DNA of 64,000 nt from Litomosoides sigmodontis. Lineage: Eukaryota; Nematoda; Chromadorea; Rhabditida; Onchocercidae. Position 1 is the stretch's first letter; every line of letters starts with the position of its first letter. The notes under the pieces are model-generated. The model made no database searches. It saw nothing but the letters and a program-made list of their open reading frames with translations, and was not told the DNA's origin. The DNA is taken from NCBI GenBank assembly GCA_963070105.1, contig OY718808.1, forward strand, positions 4,751,738 to 4,815,737, written 5' to 3'. Positions 51,569-63,805 of the stretch are shown here, piece after piece. Both the position numbers and the translations under genes were made by a program.

Positions 51569-53882
51569 ATGATGACACCTCATAAAGGTAAGGAACGTTC
51601 TTTTAAACGCTGTCATCCTCCAACTACTATCGTTTTTATTTGTCTGAGAAAAGAGAGTATATCATTATTGGCTTCTTTCTATCTACGACAACTTTATCGC
51701 ACTTAACTTCCATACTTTCATTACATCTAATCAGTGAATGGTCATTTCACAGTGGCAAATGCACAACACTGCTCCGATTGTTTTATTGTCTTGCAATTCT
51801 GTTTCGCTTCTGTTTTGCTTAAAAAAATGTAAATTATAAGCCCGTTAAAGTAGTGTGGAGAAATAAATATAGGACAGTAAGAAGTGAGAGGTTCAGAACG
51901 TTTATATGATCGTCAGTAAACGGGGTGAAAAGTTGCACCAGCTTCAGATAATCTTATGGCAAATTTTGGTTTTGCCTTCCATCAGCTGAGTGCACAGATT
52001 GTAAATGGTCAAAGTATGGCACCTATTGGCATAAGTGAGGAGTTGAAGTCAGCGGTAGCTGCTGAAGTACGTGCTCAGATGGTACCAGTTGTAAAAGAGA
52101 TTGTACGTGAAGTGGTTAACGAAGTAAGGGGTGTTGTGACAGATGTGGTCACCCCACTTTATGATGAACTACGTGAGTTTCGAAATCGCATTCCATTTCC
52201 AAATACATTGTTGTATTCATCGGGAAATGTGGCAATGTATACGAATGGTTCGTCCGGCTTCTGCGATGTCATAGTGAGTCCTATTCTTTGCTTAAAACTG
52301 TTAATTTGTCACATTGTTTTTTTGGGATCCTCAACGTTTTTGTAACTGTAAGTGAATTGGTCGAAAATATTCGCTCACACATCTTTATCGAAATGCCGCA
52401 TCTTATAGGAGAAAAAAGTTGACAGATGCTCTGGGAATACAAGATCATCCTCATCGGTTAGTCGTTCAAAAGCGTATCAGGAAAATAATTTTAACAAGAA
52501 TCAAGCTGAATATTTCAAGTAAGTTTTTGTTGTTCGTCAGGAACTACTGCGTATAAGTAATGATGATGGATGATTTCGGAACTTTGTGAAATTGTAGCTG
52601 TAGCTTATTATGTGAGAACACAAAAAGAGTGTTTATTATTTTTCAGAGATAGTTGACTTAGCCATTACAAAAAGTTTCTAACGTTTTGATACGAAAATTT
52701 AATCGCGTGTTGGTTTCAGAATGAATAAAAGATTTTTATAGGGAACCAAAGGAACCGAGAGCACAAGCATCCACGAGCGATTGTGCAGCATTTAGTTTTA
52801 TTTATTACAATACAGTTTGTCTTATACCGATATCGACTTTATTGGAGCCTGAAAAGTGAATTTTTTTTGTCATTAAGATAGAGACTTTTTTTTTACTTAT
52901 TTTGAATGATGAAACTGTAATCTTCTTTATCAAAGGATTCTTAAAATTAAGAGTTCCTGTAAAGTTAATTGTTTTATTCAGTAATGCATTCGTTTGTCAA
53001 AAAGTGCCGAAGATATTCCTCGGAAAAGAAGGAGGAAAGATCTCTTTCCTTGTTGATATGAAGGCGGTAAAGTTGAGGGACCTCACATCCGACAATTTGG
53101 GTAAGCTGATATTTATCACTTGCTTGTTTTCATGTGAATTTAAAAATGGATACATTACGTATGTATGATTTGAATCCATTATGACATGTGCAAGTCACTA
53201 CTATTATTTGCAAATTTCATGGTCTTCTTAATATTATATTAGTAATGAAATGGAGTTAATGATAAAGTCAACCAACTGCATTTCAATTTCAGTGCCTCGT
53301 TCTTCTGCCCTCTTGCCTTCTTCTGCATCCATATTTTTATGATGTCCTTCTTTCATAGCCGATCAAGATTTTAGGGAGTGTTATGCATAAATAAAGTTAC
53401 AAGTCAGAACAAAAAACAAAACTTTTTATGATCCAGTCAATATGCTTGAAATTGTTGGTTCAGGATATTGGACTTCGAGATTCGCGGCACACATGAAAAC
53501 TCGGAAATACTTTGTAAAGGATGGTCAGATCACGGGACGCATCCAGCAGTTCGGACAAGTTTGTCACCTACTGCAAGACTACGATTATATCTTACACCGA
53601 CAGTATTATTGTCACGGAAATACGATTGGACCAGCAGCGATCCGGAAAAATATTTGGTATCTAACAGGGAAATTGAATGGTGGACAAGTTGTTGGATGTG
53701 CATTGATTTCTTATGAAATTGATGACAATGCTACAGTAAAAATATCGAAATTACGATGCAAATCAGGACTTAATTGCGTAGAAGTAAAGGAAGAAGTTCA
53801 AGCGGAAGAGATGGGTGTTAGTTCCATGCTCGCTCCAAACGCTGAGTTGCAAAGGTTCGTGGACGGCATACAAACATTATAA
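51569..53882 (+). CDS. unrecognised protein with alternative 3' ends
   Basis: Main model: exons 51569-51587, 51948-52273, 52409-52518, 52982-53100, 53464-53882, all in phase (330 residues). The second exon encodes a long amphipathic helix region (EELKSAVAAEVRAQMVPVVK, then EVVNEVRGVVTDVV). Next come a Ser/Asn-rich linker and a compact C-terminal half (PKIFLGKEGGKISFLVDMKA, GYWTSRFAAHMKTRKYFVKD, QYYCHGNTIGPAAIRKNIWY). There is no signal peptide or membrane helix. I do not recognise the family; a nuclear or DNA-binding adaptor is only a guess. The 5' exon has acceptor TTTTCAG at 51496-51502, a three-codon upstream ORF at 51532, and a strong donor (AAAG/GTAAGG). If that exon is not used, the ATG at 51956 is the start. 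Alternative 3' exons are possible at 53293-53342 and near 52741-52856. Confidence 0.6.
53293..53342 (+). CDS. possible alternative last exon of the preceding gene
   Basis: Acceptor AATTTCAG at 53285-53292 joins in phase to the donor at 53100. It would add about 16 Ser/Leu-rich residues, with a stop at 53340-53342, followed by AATAAA at 53390-53395. The resulting protein would lack the C-terminal 139-residue segment. Confidence 0.4.
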
Positions 53883-53886
53883 TAAA
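53881..53886 (+). terminator. poly(A) signal overlapping a stop codon
   Basis: AATAAA begins within the TAA stop (53880-53882) of the 51.6-53.9 kb gene, implying a very short 3' UTR. Confidence 0.45.
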
Positions 53887-54705
53887 CAGTAACATTTCGA
53901 TCAAGTAAATTTTATTTCAAGTGGTGTTGCTAATATATTTGTATGATTTACTTACTAAATATGTATTTGTAGTTGCGGTAATTTTAATGCTGCATTGTGG
54001 CAAACTATCTCATGCTAACATTTCCAGTTGTTCTTTCATTTTATGGTGAATCGAAGTTGACATCATTTCCGTACATTAAGTCAAAATGTTTCAATTAAAT
54101 AATTTTCGATATTCAAATAATCCCGAGTAAAAAATACAGAGCAGCATTATGGACATATTCTTTTTAACAGCATTGTTTACTGATATGTTCCGTTTATATG
54201 TACATATATATACGGCAGCAGCAATTCCAAAAAGATTTGTGAACGATATTTATGTGTATATATCGTTGGAAATTTGTGCTTTAGTAGTCAGAAAGATTTA
54301 TAAATTGAAAAATTCTATAAAGAACTTTTTCTTCATAAACCATTCCCTTTTCAACCGCTATGCTAAGTTGCCAACTCGGGTACTCCGAAATTCTGACTAG
54401 TCAGTAGCCTTGCTGAATATATCTTGTTTTACCTCCCACTGTACATTTGTTGCATCCTTGAAAATAAACTTTATTTCATTTTTGTTTGAATAGTTAATTT
54501 GTGGGTGTAATTACATGGGGAATATATGTATACAGATGTATATATATGTAAATATCAATTTGCATATTTGCACAGAAGGGTGTGTGTTTGGGTAATCGAC
54601 TTCGCGATTTTGTACCGTTGCAGTTTCCTAGGAGCCCAAGTGAAACTGAATGTGAATTCGAAGTTTACAATGATATCATGTAGAGGATGCTTTGTAGAGT
54701 TATTC
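53883..54705. other. intergenic spacer
   Basis: About 0.8 kb of AT-rich sequence with no supported gene between two plus-strand genes. It could carry the HYLS-1 promoter. The spacing is longer than usual for an operon. Confidence 0.5.
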
Positions 54706-56361
54706 ATGGAATCGTTTACGGAAAAGGAATTATTGGCGACGATAAATGAGATGGGTTACGATCTTTCTCCTGAAGAATTGACTTTTTTCAAGAAGGGTAA
54801 ATTTGTATTGCATAGTTTCGTAACGATTTGTTAAAGAGGAACTAATTAATATCTGAGGTATTTCTGCGAAGGTTGTGTGGTTATTCTCAACTACTGAATA
54901 AGAAATTGTAGAAATCGATAAGTTCTTGGATGAGCTGGAAAGAGAAAGTATACAACAGTTGCAGGACGAAAATATGTCATCTAATTCTCTAGTAAGAAAT
55001 GTTGCTGAGGTCTCAGCGCGTGGTATGTTTTGAAGACACGGAATGTTTGGATTTTTTGCATAAATATTCTGCACAGTTTTAAGTTTGATCATTGCAGTGT
55101 TGAAGTTTTTGCGACTTTTGATGGAACCAGAATTTAATTTCTTTTTTTGCCTAGACATACCATGTTGTTCTGATGAAGAAGGACTAATTTATGCTGAGCA
55201 ATATCGTCATCTTCTATCTTACGAAAATCTTGAATTACGTAAAAGTGAAGGGAATATTGCACGGTCTTCGACATCTACTAGTGTAAAGCCACTTAAAACT
55301 TGCAGTAATTGATTTATAATAAAGAGGCTGTTTAATAGTATTTTTTGTATTTCTGATTGTGAGAAATGTTTTCTATGTTGATCTTATATGTTCTGTTTTT
55401 CCATTCTTTTGATGCTTCTCTAGATGATTTGTAAAAAAGACTTTGACAATTAGTTTTTACAGCATACTGAGGTACTAGATCATGACGAAATATTAAACAT
55501 TTTGGATGATGGTTATCGTTGTCTTCGACAAATTACTGTGGATAACAATCGTTTGCAAGATCTAGTAATGTTTTCTTGATCGTATGATTAAAAACTTTGC
55601 AGAATCAAAAGAAAATCTGATGAACGAATTTTCAGAACAGCCTTCTTGAGGAAAGCTTGCGCCGCACTCGTGCACAATCACTTTCACCTGAGGAAGACAA
55701 GCAGAACTTTGCACCTGCTCAGGCAATAACTAATGTGAAAGGTTTTTTTTTTTGAAAATTTTGAGTCTCTCCAAGTTTTATCTTATTTTGTTTCTTTTTC
55801 ATATTAAACTACTCACCACATACTAAACATTTCTTAGTACTGATTTTTCTAAAAACTCTGCGGTAATTATAAACGAATTGTAAACTGAATAATTACAAAA
55901 TATTGTTAATTTTAATCAGACATGAAGAAATACAAATGTGAATGGAAAATGACTTTGACAAACTTTTATTTTTTAATTATTTTCTACAGAACATCGCGAT
56001 GAGACGAAAAGCGACAGTGGACACACGGACCCTGGTAATATGCTACATATTTTTTCGCTCAAAATTGTCCAATCTTTTCCTAAATTTTTGTAATTATTAT
56101 TCAACATTTTTAGCTATACGGTCGGTTCTGCATCCTGTTCCCGGTGGAGTGCCGTTTCGACATGATCCCGTAAAAAAATATGAATTATACAAGAGAGGTT
56201 GGTTGAAGAATCCTCCCCCAGGTGAGAAAAAGCGGTTATCATTGAGGTGGAAGGTACGAGAATTCATGCTGCGGCGAGATATTTCCGGAGTTAAGCCTCT
56301 AGATTTGGCTCGAAGAAGAATATCAAACCCTGAGTGGTCTCCACGTCCTTATCTCGACTAA
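54706..56361 (+). CDS. hyls-1: HYLS-1, centriole and ciliogenesis protein
   Basis: HYLS1 is a core centriolar protein recruited by SAS-4 and needed to make cilia. Seven exons keep phase: 54706-54796, 54912-55022, 55155-55282, 55463-55564, 55636-55741, 55991-56035, 56114-56361 (276 residues; human is 299). The signature is the C-terminal HYLS1 box: RHDPVKKYELYKRGW, then GEKKRLSLRWKVREFML, matching the conserved order of a basic Tyr/Trp helix, a PGE turn and an RW-VRE motif. The N-terminal part is acidic and helical (ELLATINEMGYDLSPEELTF), as expected for the family's N-terminal helix. The start follows an acceptor-like TTTTGTAG at 54689-54697 in a suitable position for trans-splicing. A poly(A) signal AATAAA is at 56511-56516. 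Confidence 0.85.
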
Positions 56362-56510
56362 GCAGTACCGCGTAACTGCTATACGCACTTTTTCCTGTTG
56401 TTAAAAGTTAGGTAACCATAGAACATTATCCTAATATTATGGTTTTCAGATGAATGTAAACTCATTAGAAATAGCAAAATTGGAGTAAATATTTATAAAT
56501 AGCCTTTCTC

Positions 56511-56516
56511 AATAAA
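56511..56516 (+). terminator. poly(A) signal of hyls-1
   Basis: AATAAA 150 bases after the hyls-1 stop, followed by a T/GT-rich stretch. Confidence 0.6.
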
Positions 56517-58719
56517 CTCGTCTTTTGTTTTACTGGTCACTTCAAATCTTTTGTTTTGATACTTGCCAGTGGTTTGCTAAAAATTATCCACATCAGTGTG
56601 AATAAATTTTGCCTGCAATGCAGCTCTCTACAAAATCATTCGGTGCATATGTTTCTGAAGTTGAAAAGGTGACCGTCGTTTCGATTTGTGATTTTCTCAA
56701 ATGACCACAGTTTTACGGTAGCAAAATCACGAAAAATGCAGAAAAATTATTTTAAGTTATTTTTGACTTTTTCATAATTCATTATTGTTCATAGTTTAAC
56801 AATATTAAGAGAACAGGAACTGAAACGATTATCCATAGCGGTAAACTCGGCGTCGCCAGAACGTTTGCTCTCATTGAATTGACAGGCTGATCGATTTTCA
56901 ATGATGATGCTCTGTCATCTACCAAAGAATACAACCCTGAAAACTGTCCTAATTTCCAGTCATTACATGACTGTGAACTGGTTTCAAACGGTTCTTCCTT
57001 TCTGACAATTATATTTCATGCATTTTCAAGTTGTCATTTTGCTTCATCCATTATTTTTACTTTTTCTTTTTTATACGATCATACAATTGTCACCAGCAAA
57101 ATTTAAACCTCTGTTTGATGAAGTTGTGAAATTTAAAACTTATGTTTGATGAATTTGTGCAAATACCTTTCAACAAACACGCTGACAATTACACATTCTT
57201 TCTGAGTCGCAGTAAATTTCACAAAATGGGCGTCTTTACAACTGTTCGAATTTTCCAAAAAAAATTTTTGGGGAAATCCACATTTTCAAATGTTAGAGTG
57301 ATTTATTGAAGAGGCTAAAATATGATTTAATGTACGATGCATTTTATATAAAATAAAGGATGGTTATTTGATAGTTGGAATTTTGTCCGTTCAAATAATT
57401 GTATTACTGAAATAAAATTTCCGATGAGTGGTTTTTTTGTTCCATTGCTTAAAGTCGAAATGCCATACCTCGGCGAGTTGTGCCAATTTTGTTGCATTTG
57501 AATTTCTAAATACTCACTGAATTATGCGCTTATTTAATTCATTCTGAATCAAAAATTACGAAATGGTTCCTTTTGCGTGAAAATTTCGGAATAATGAAGT
57601 TGGTGCTTATTGGAAGCAATCGATTTTTTCGATTAATTGCGAGGTGACTGTCGTTGTAATGGGTTAATTGCGCAACATTAAAAGGAGGTAATGTTAGGCA
57701 TGAGAGAGGAAAAAGAGAGGACAAAAAGATTCCCATGGCCTTGTTTGCAGCTCTTTCATATTCCATCTAATGTTGATCGTCGGAGATTGCCAAGATAAAA
57801 ATGGGTGATGTTGGTAGGAGGGTTTTTTTCATCTCATATCGGACGTCTCTTTCACTCTTCCCCTCCTTCTTCCTCTCTAGCAAAATGAAACATCTGCAAG
57901 ATCTTCCAAGCGCTAATAATTTTCACGAGGAAATTCAAATGTTCCATTGTCTGTCGTTAGCTCTCTTTCTCATTGCTTCTTTGCTATTTGGTACTTGCAG
58001 TTAGAATATTTCAACTAAACTTAATAGAAATGTTAGTGAAAGGTGAAATCTAATTGAGTGGACGCTACTCAGAGCAGATGCGTTCCTCGTCTTCTGCCGT
58101 CTGCGCATTTGGCAGCCATTCATTCATCTTAGGATTCAAAAGAAGTGCGCAGGTAGTTCTATAAATAGTGGCGATATCCTTTTGTAATCGGTACATTCTC
58201 CTATTGTCCTAGATCAAGGAATCGTCACAAATGTTCGGTGACTTTCTTTTTTTGCAGCTAAAAAAATGAAATGGCACTGACTTGTACCGTCTTTCTTTCT
58301 AGCTACGTAAGAAGACATTATTTATTGATGGGAGAATATTTTTCGATCGCAATACGATTTGTATCTTTGGATTTTTATTAAAATTAAAGTTTTTATTGTT
58401 TTAAAACAATTGTGGCAAATTTCTGAAACTGAATTTTGTCGCGCTAAGAAAGGGGGATTGATTCGTAGGTGTTTTTTTCCTCTAATTTTCTGCGTGTTTC
58501 CTTTTTCTAAATTTTGTATTTGGTAAAAACAGTTCACGTATGTTCGTGTTTCGTTATTAAATAAGTAAACGTAAAGTGGATAGCTTTTTTAATATTTTTT
58601 TTCTTGTCCCCCTCGTTTGATCAAGCGTGACTGTGTTGTAAACGAGTGCAAGTATGAGATAATTGCTGATCTGCTAATGAAATGATGTTGGTTATGAAAT
58701 TTTAGCGCTTACTAGAAAA
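56517..58719. other. intergenic region, probable MPI promoter
   Basis: About 2.2 kb of AT-rich sequence. A short local duplication lies at 57113-57171 (two copies of a GTTTGATGAA-type unit with GTG and AAATTTAAA around it). No reading frame with family similarity or splice partners was found. Confidence 0.5.
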
Positions 58720-61700
58720 ATGGAAAAGTTAAAATGCTGCGTGCAAACATATGATTGGGGTAAAAAAGGCACAGCAAGCGAGGTGGCTCGAGTTTATGCT
58801 GCCGGAAATCCCGATGCAAATGTTGACGGTGGAACTTCGTATGCTGAGGTATGACTTGCTGTAACTATTTATTTATACGTTTCTATTTGGTTATTAAATT
58901 CATTTCATTCTATGAATATACATGATTTCATATGCTTAGGATTAATTAATATAAGATAAAAGATAAGATACAAGCAACGAAATTAAAGTTGTGGATGGGT
59001 ACTCATCCCGATGGACCGTGTCATATTCAACAATCCCAAAAGAAACTTTCCCAATATATTGCTGAATATGAAGGCAGTACAGCCTATCGAAAAGTTCCAA
59101 CTGAAAGGCATCTTCCATTTATTATGAAATTAATGAGCATACAGCACAATTTATCCATACAGGTGCATCCTACAAAGGTTTGTTACTTTCTTATCCTGCG
59201 AAAGATTTGAAAAGTAGTTGAATTAAATTGATAGCTATTTAAATTGAGTTGATAACAAGACTTTATTATAACAATGGAAATTGAAATTAAAGAAATAGAA
59301 ATTTATTACAAAAATCAGTTTACTTCCACATTATTCGGGTAAAAAATAAATTTTTTAAGAAAAATTTGGATGGGAAATTTTATATTCTCTAATCTCTAGA
59401 TTGATTTCAAATTGGTGCAATCTTTTTCTCATGAATGGAATTATTTTAGGAGCAAGCAGCACGACTAAATGACCGTGATCCAATTCATTATCCCGATAGA
59501 AATCATAAACCAGAACTTGCCTATGCGCTTACTCGATTTGAATTGTTGTGCGGTTTTCGACCTGCTAACCAAATCTGTGAAAATTTTGAAGGTTTATCAA
59601 TAGTTTGAAATTTTTTAATATTATTTTAGAATTTGAATTGCTAATTGTTCGTGTAGAATTATTCGTGCAAACCGTTTGAAATGTATTTTTTATTTTCTTA
59701 GATACTACTAGGTTACTATATAAGTTGGTTATTGTTTTATATATTTGCTATTCATTTATCTATCGATGATTTGTATTTGAAATTAACAGCACTTCAAAAT
59801 TTATAACTTTGCTTTGCAGCTTTCCCAGAATTGAAACACTTGTTGGGCGAGGATACATCGCAGGCATTTCAAATACTTGTACGAGGAGGAGTTGATGAAA
59901 AGTGTGAAACACTGAAATCTGCCTTGGCTGTATGTTTCAAAAAATTTATGAAACATGCTAAAGATTCCGCCGGTGAAGTGAAAACGCTACTCGACTCTGT
60001 TCTTATGAAGCTTATTTGCGGAAGTTTGTTCTTTCTAAATTTCAAAATAGTAATGCAGCCCTTATATGAATTTAGAATAGTTTACTGAAGTTATGTAGAG
60101 GAAAAACCTAATACGATTGTCTTGACGTTTTGTATCGCAGTGAAACTTGGAACGGACTTGGTTTTTCTTTCTAAAATCCATATTTCCATCGTTTTAGCTG
60201 TAAATCAACATTTGTCAGCATTCAGGTGCTAAGAATTCGTGATTGTTGTTAAAAGTAACTTGAAAACAAAATTACTAATAGTTTGTGGATACACATTAAC
60301 TAAAAGTTTTCTAAGATTTTTAGGTACTACTTAAAATGAGCTAGAAAGTTCCATTCGCTTCTAAAAAGCTTAACTGCTGTAATAAATATCATTTTCCAAA
60401 AAATATAGAGAAATTAAACATAAAACTGCAGTACGTGGATCTCTTAGCGAAGAGACGGTAACAGCGATTCAGAAAATGTCTCGAGATTTTCCGGGTGATA
60501 TTGGTTGTTTTATACCGCTGCTTCTGAATCATATTGTTTTATCACCCGGAGAATGTTGCTATTATGGCGCGCAAGAACTCCACGCTTATCTTTCCGGAGG
60601 TTTGTTTATATTATCGGTGTAATTGTTGTTTCCGGATGGATTTTGCTGAATTGAATGACTGAATGGATGGTTGGGATATGATTATTTGTTCTTCAGAATG
60701 TATAGAATGTGTTAGCTGTTCGAACAACACAATTCGAGCGGCATGCACATCAAAATTTATCGATATCGATACTTTGTGTGAAGTCCTAAACTACCGGATG
60801 ACCGATCCGTCCTATTATTTTGTATCTCCAGTTGTTTTAAAAAATTTTCCACACATCCGTGTTTACGATCCCGATTGCGAGGATTTTACACTTCATGAAG
60901 TTAAAGTGAATTTATCATCCTTTTTTTTTCCTATTTTTCTTTCTTACATAATTCAAGCGAACACTTTTGGAAAAAAATTCATTTCTGTAACAATGGGCGA
61001 GAAATGTCCTTATAGTACAACATGATTTTCTAAGAATGAATTAGAAAGAAAAAGAACAGAAGATGCCACTTTTTAAATGCCAAAGTAATTGGAGAAATCA
61101 ATAAAAATTAGAATGGTTAAGAATGGTTAGAAGAAGCAGTTAGTTAATTAGAATAAAATGCAGATGTTTTTAACTTTCCTCAACCGAATGCTTCAAAGCT
61201 TTCTATAACTTTTATCTTCATGTGATTTATCTGTGCTTTGTTTTCATTTACATATAAAATTAACTAACACATATTCATTTTAAACATTTACATTTTGTCA
61301 AATCTTTTCATGCTATTTTAGGTGTCGTCGTCATCGCTATCATCAGAAACAACAAAAACGTCGTCAGTGTTCATTCCAACCCTAGAATGCGGTAGTATCA
61401 TGTTGGTGATGGAGGGTGAAGGCATTATCGAAAATTATTCCGCAAAGCGGAAAACACAAAAGTCTCTGACAGTGAGGCGTGGCGATGTAATCTACATAGA
61501 ATCACATGCCCAACTTCGATTCGTGGAATGCACTCATGATATCTTAGCATATAGAACGTTTAGCTACGAGGAAGGACCCGATCACTTGTTTTACAACACT
61601 GATCAAACAGCGATATCGGAGACGACTCGTGTCAGGGTTCAAATGAAGGGTCGCATGAAGCCTTTGATCATGGATGATGATGATGCTGAAATGTTTGATA

Positions 61701-61729
61701 TTGAAAATGAAATGGATGGAATTTGCTAA
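58720..61729 (+). CDS. mpi: mannose-6-phosphate isomerase, type I
   Basis: Zinc enzyme interconverting fructose-6-phosphate and mannose-6-phosphate, feeding GDP-mannose for N-glycans and GPI anchors; cytosolic. Seven exons keep phase: 58720-58848, 58989-59177, 59450-59591, 59820-60023, 60411-60599, 60697-60905, 61322-61729 (489 residues; human is 423). Zinc ligands are present: Gln and His in LSIQVHPTK, Glu in [13 protein letters not shown], and His in LHAYLSG. The active-site Arg lies in [37 protein letters not shown] and [11 protein letters not shown] match family motifs. A Ser/Thr-rich insert (after 61322) and an acidic tail ([19 protein letters not shown]) make it longer than the human enzyme. 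A TTTTAG acceptor at 58700-58705 precedes the ATG. The acceptor at 60411 (ATATAGAG) was chosen to keep phase. Confidence 0.95.
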
Positions 61730-61864
61730 AATTTGACAAATCACACCTCGCCATATATATTTCACATTCGTTTCTTTTCTAAGGTAACTCGTTGATTTAC
61801 ATGAATGAATTTTTGGTCATTGAATTGATCTGTTTTTTTCCAGACATTGATAGTAGTCGTAAGT

Positions 61865-61870
61865 AATAAA
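61865..61870 (+). terminator. poly(A) signal of the MPI gene
   Basis: AATAAA 136 bases after the stop codon. Confidence 0.55.
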
Positions 61871-63745
61871 TAATGAACTGGGTGATGTTATCGGAATGTT
61901 CACTTAATTTCAGTGGTGATTAGTTGCGTCAACCCTTCATTCGTGCCTCCACTCAGTTTTCAAAATATGCCATAATGCAATATTGTACGCTTGCCAAGTG
62001 CAATTGTTATATTCGGGAAATATATTAAACTGAGATATCGCTGTGCTTTCAAGTTCAATTTGTTCCTTATCTCTCCATATGATAAAGACAGACACAAAGA
62101 TTGCCGATCGTAGGCAAAGATTGCAGATCATTGTTTGAAGAATGTACCAGCCATATTTCTCTAATCATTAATAGCTGATAGTTTAAATGCCCTTATCTAT
62201 CGTAAACAGTATTTCAGGTAATTGAGATATGTTACATGAGCTCTGCTTAGTTCTCATTTCGCTCAACAGCTGTTCGAATTGCCAAACCTATATGCTTCCT
62301 AGTTTTGACTTTAACTGGCATTTCATCCATACATCAACTCATTTCCAGTAACACACAAGTCACTGCTAAAAATGCGAATTACTTTCTCATTCTTTGAATG
62401 ACTTCGACTTCATTCCTCATAGATAATATAGGCATTTTCAACAGTAACTTGGCAACAATCTCAACAATCAACAGTTCGAAAATGGAAATAACGAACAAAC
62501 TAATACGTTTGTTAATCAAAATTGAAAGTTTTGCAAAGAATCATTAGCAGTCCACTTCAATACCGTTTTGCATGTCCAATGCAAGGTTTCAAGGTTTCAC
62601 ATAATTAACGTCAGTTCCAATATGAGTAGCTCATAACGAATACATTTACATGCGGATAACAATTACAACCAACTGTGAAGTACATGCTTTCTAGTCCAAA
62701 TTTTTTTTCTAAATGATTTGAGGGACAATGTCCTCTCAAGGAATACTTGAGAGTGGAATGGAAGAGTGACTGTAAAGTTAAAGTGACACTTACGATACTT
62801 GGACAACCTCTGCTCAGCTATACATCAGGCTTATGCAACGACTAAATCTAATCTGTACAAGTCGCTGTATCGAAACCACGCAGTGAGTGAGTGACAGCGA
62901 CACTTGCCGGAGTGAAAATGCGATCTCAGGGTGTCGGAGGTCTATCACTGTCGAATGTATGATTGAATTAACTATAAAATTTGAAGCAGTATAGATCGGT
63001 TAGCTTGAAGTAGTGGTACGAGGAAGTAGTAGTACACGAGCGTATGTCGCACCACAGGGTTAGGTTTAATGTGGGGTGCTAAAATGTTAGTAAAACTGCT
63101 TGATGTTACTGTTGGCTTTTTCAATGTGAGAATAATTTTTGTACTTTGAAAAATGGAGTCAAATAAGAGAAGTAGAAGTTATTCGTTAGTTTCTTTCGTC
63201 CGAAGCTTTTTCTTCTCTTTCTTTCATCTTTTAAATATCCATAACCTATGTACCACTTATCGGCGTCTGCCAAGTGCATCATAGTGGTATCTTAGCTTCC
63301 CCATTCTCTTCGTTACATATTCACATCTACCTAATTCATATTATAGAAATTATACAGCTACATTATAGGAGGCAACCTGAGATATTGGCTAAAGCATCAG
63401 TGGATTGCGGACGTACTGGTTCGTATGTGTGAGCAAAATCTAACGAACTGCAAGTGTACAAAATACTGTATTATAGCGTACTATTATAGTCGACTCAGTA
63501 GTGTATCCCTTCATTTATTGCACTGAAAATAAAAGGTAAGCCAACTTCTTCAGTTATTGATGTTATAGGGAGGAAGAGCGCACACTATGCATGAGCCATG
63601 TTTCTAATGATATGTTGCAATCACTCTTTGAGAAACCCCAAATATTGCGTAATTCATTTGGGGAAGTCCGCTTCCCTTCCTTACTCACTCGGGCTAAAAT
63701 GTTCACTAAAATGAGTGTATTGTGTTCAAGAAGGCACATTTCAGT
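61871..63745. other. intergenic region upstream of the last gene
   Basis: About 1.9 kb with no supported gene. The segment 62.7-63.1 kb is less AT-rich, with GTGAGTGAGTGACAG-like short repeats (62883-62897), and could be a promoter. Nothing else was recognised. Confidence 0.5.
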
Positions 63746-63805
63746 ATGTTGCGTAAACTGAAGCAGCAGGTGACTCAAGCCGTAAACAGCGTTACACCAT
63801 CCGAG
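63746..63805 (+). CDS. first coding exon of a further gene (golgin-like N terminus)
   Basis: An acceptor TTTCAG (63739-63744) lies one base before an ATG. Twenty clean codons (MLRKLKQQVTQAVNSVTPSE) then end exactly at a donor GAG/GTACGC in phase 0. The short basic amphipathic start resembles the N termini of coiled-coil golgins such as golgin-245 (M-KKLKQ-I-EE). The rest lies beyond the window, so the family call is tentative. The remaining bases to 64000 are intron. Confidence 0.5.

Noticed and set aside
53468..53716. Second plus-strand frame overlapping the 53464-53882 exon
   Set aside because: Only the frame in phase with the donor at 53100 runs to the stop next to AATAAA; the other is a shadow.
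57801..58004. 67-codon open frame with a hydrophobic end
   Set aside because: A single short frame in intergenic DNA; the hydrophobic end reflects T-rich sequence.
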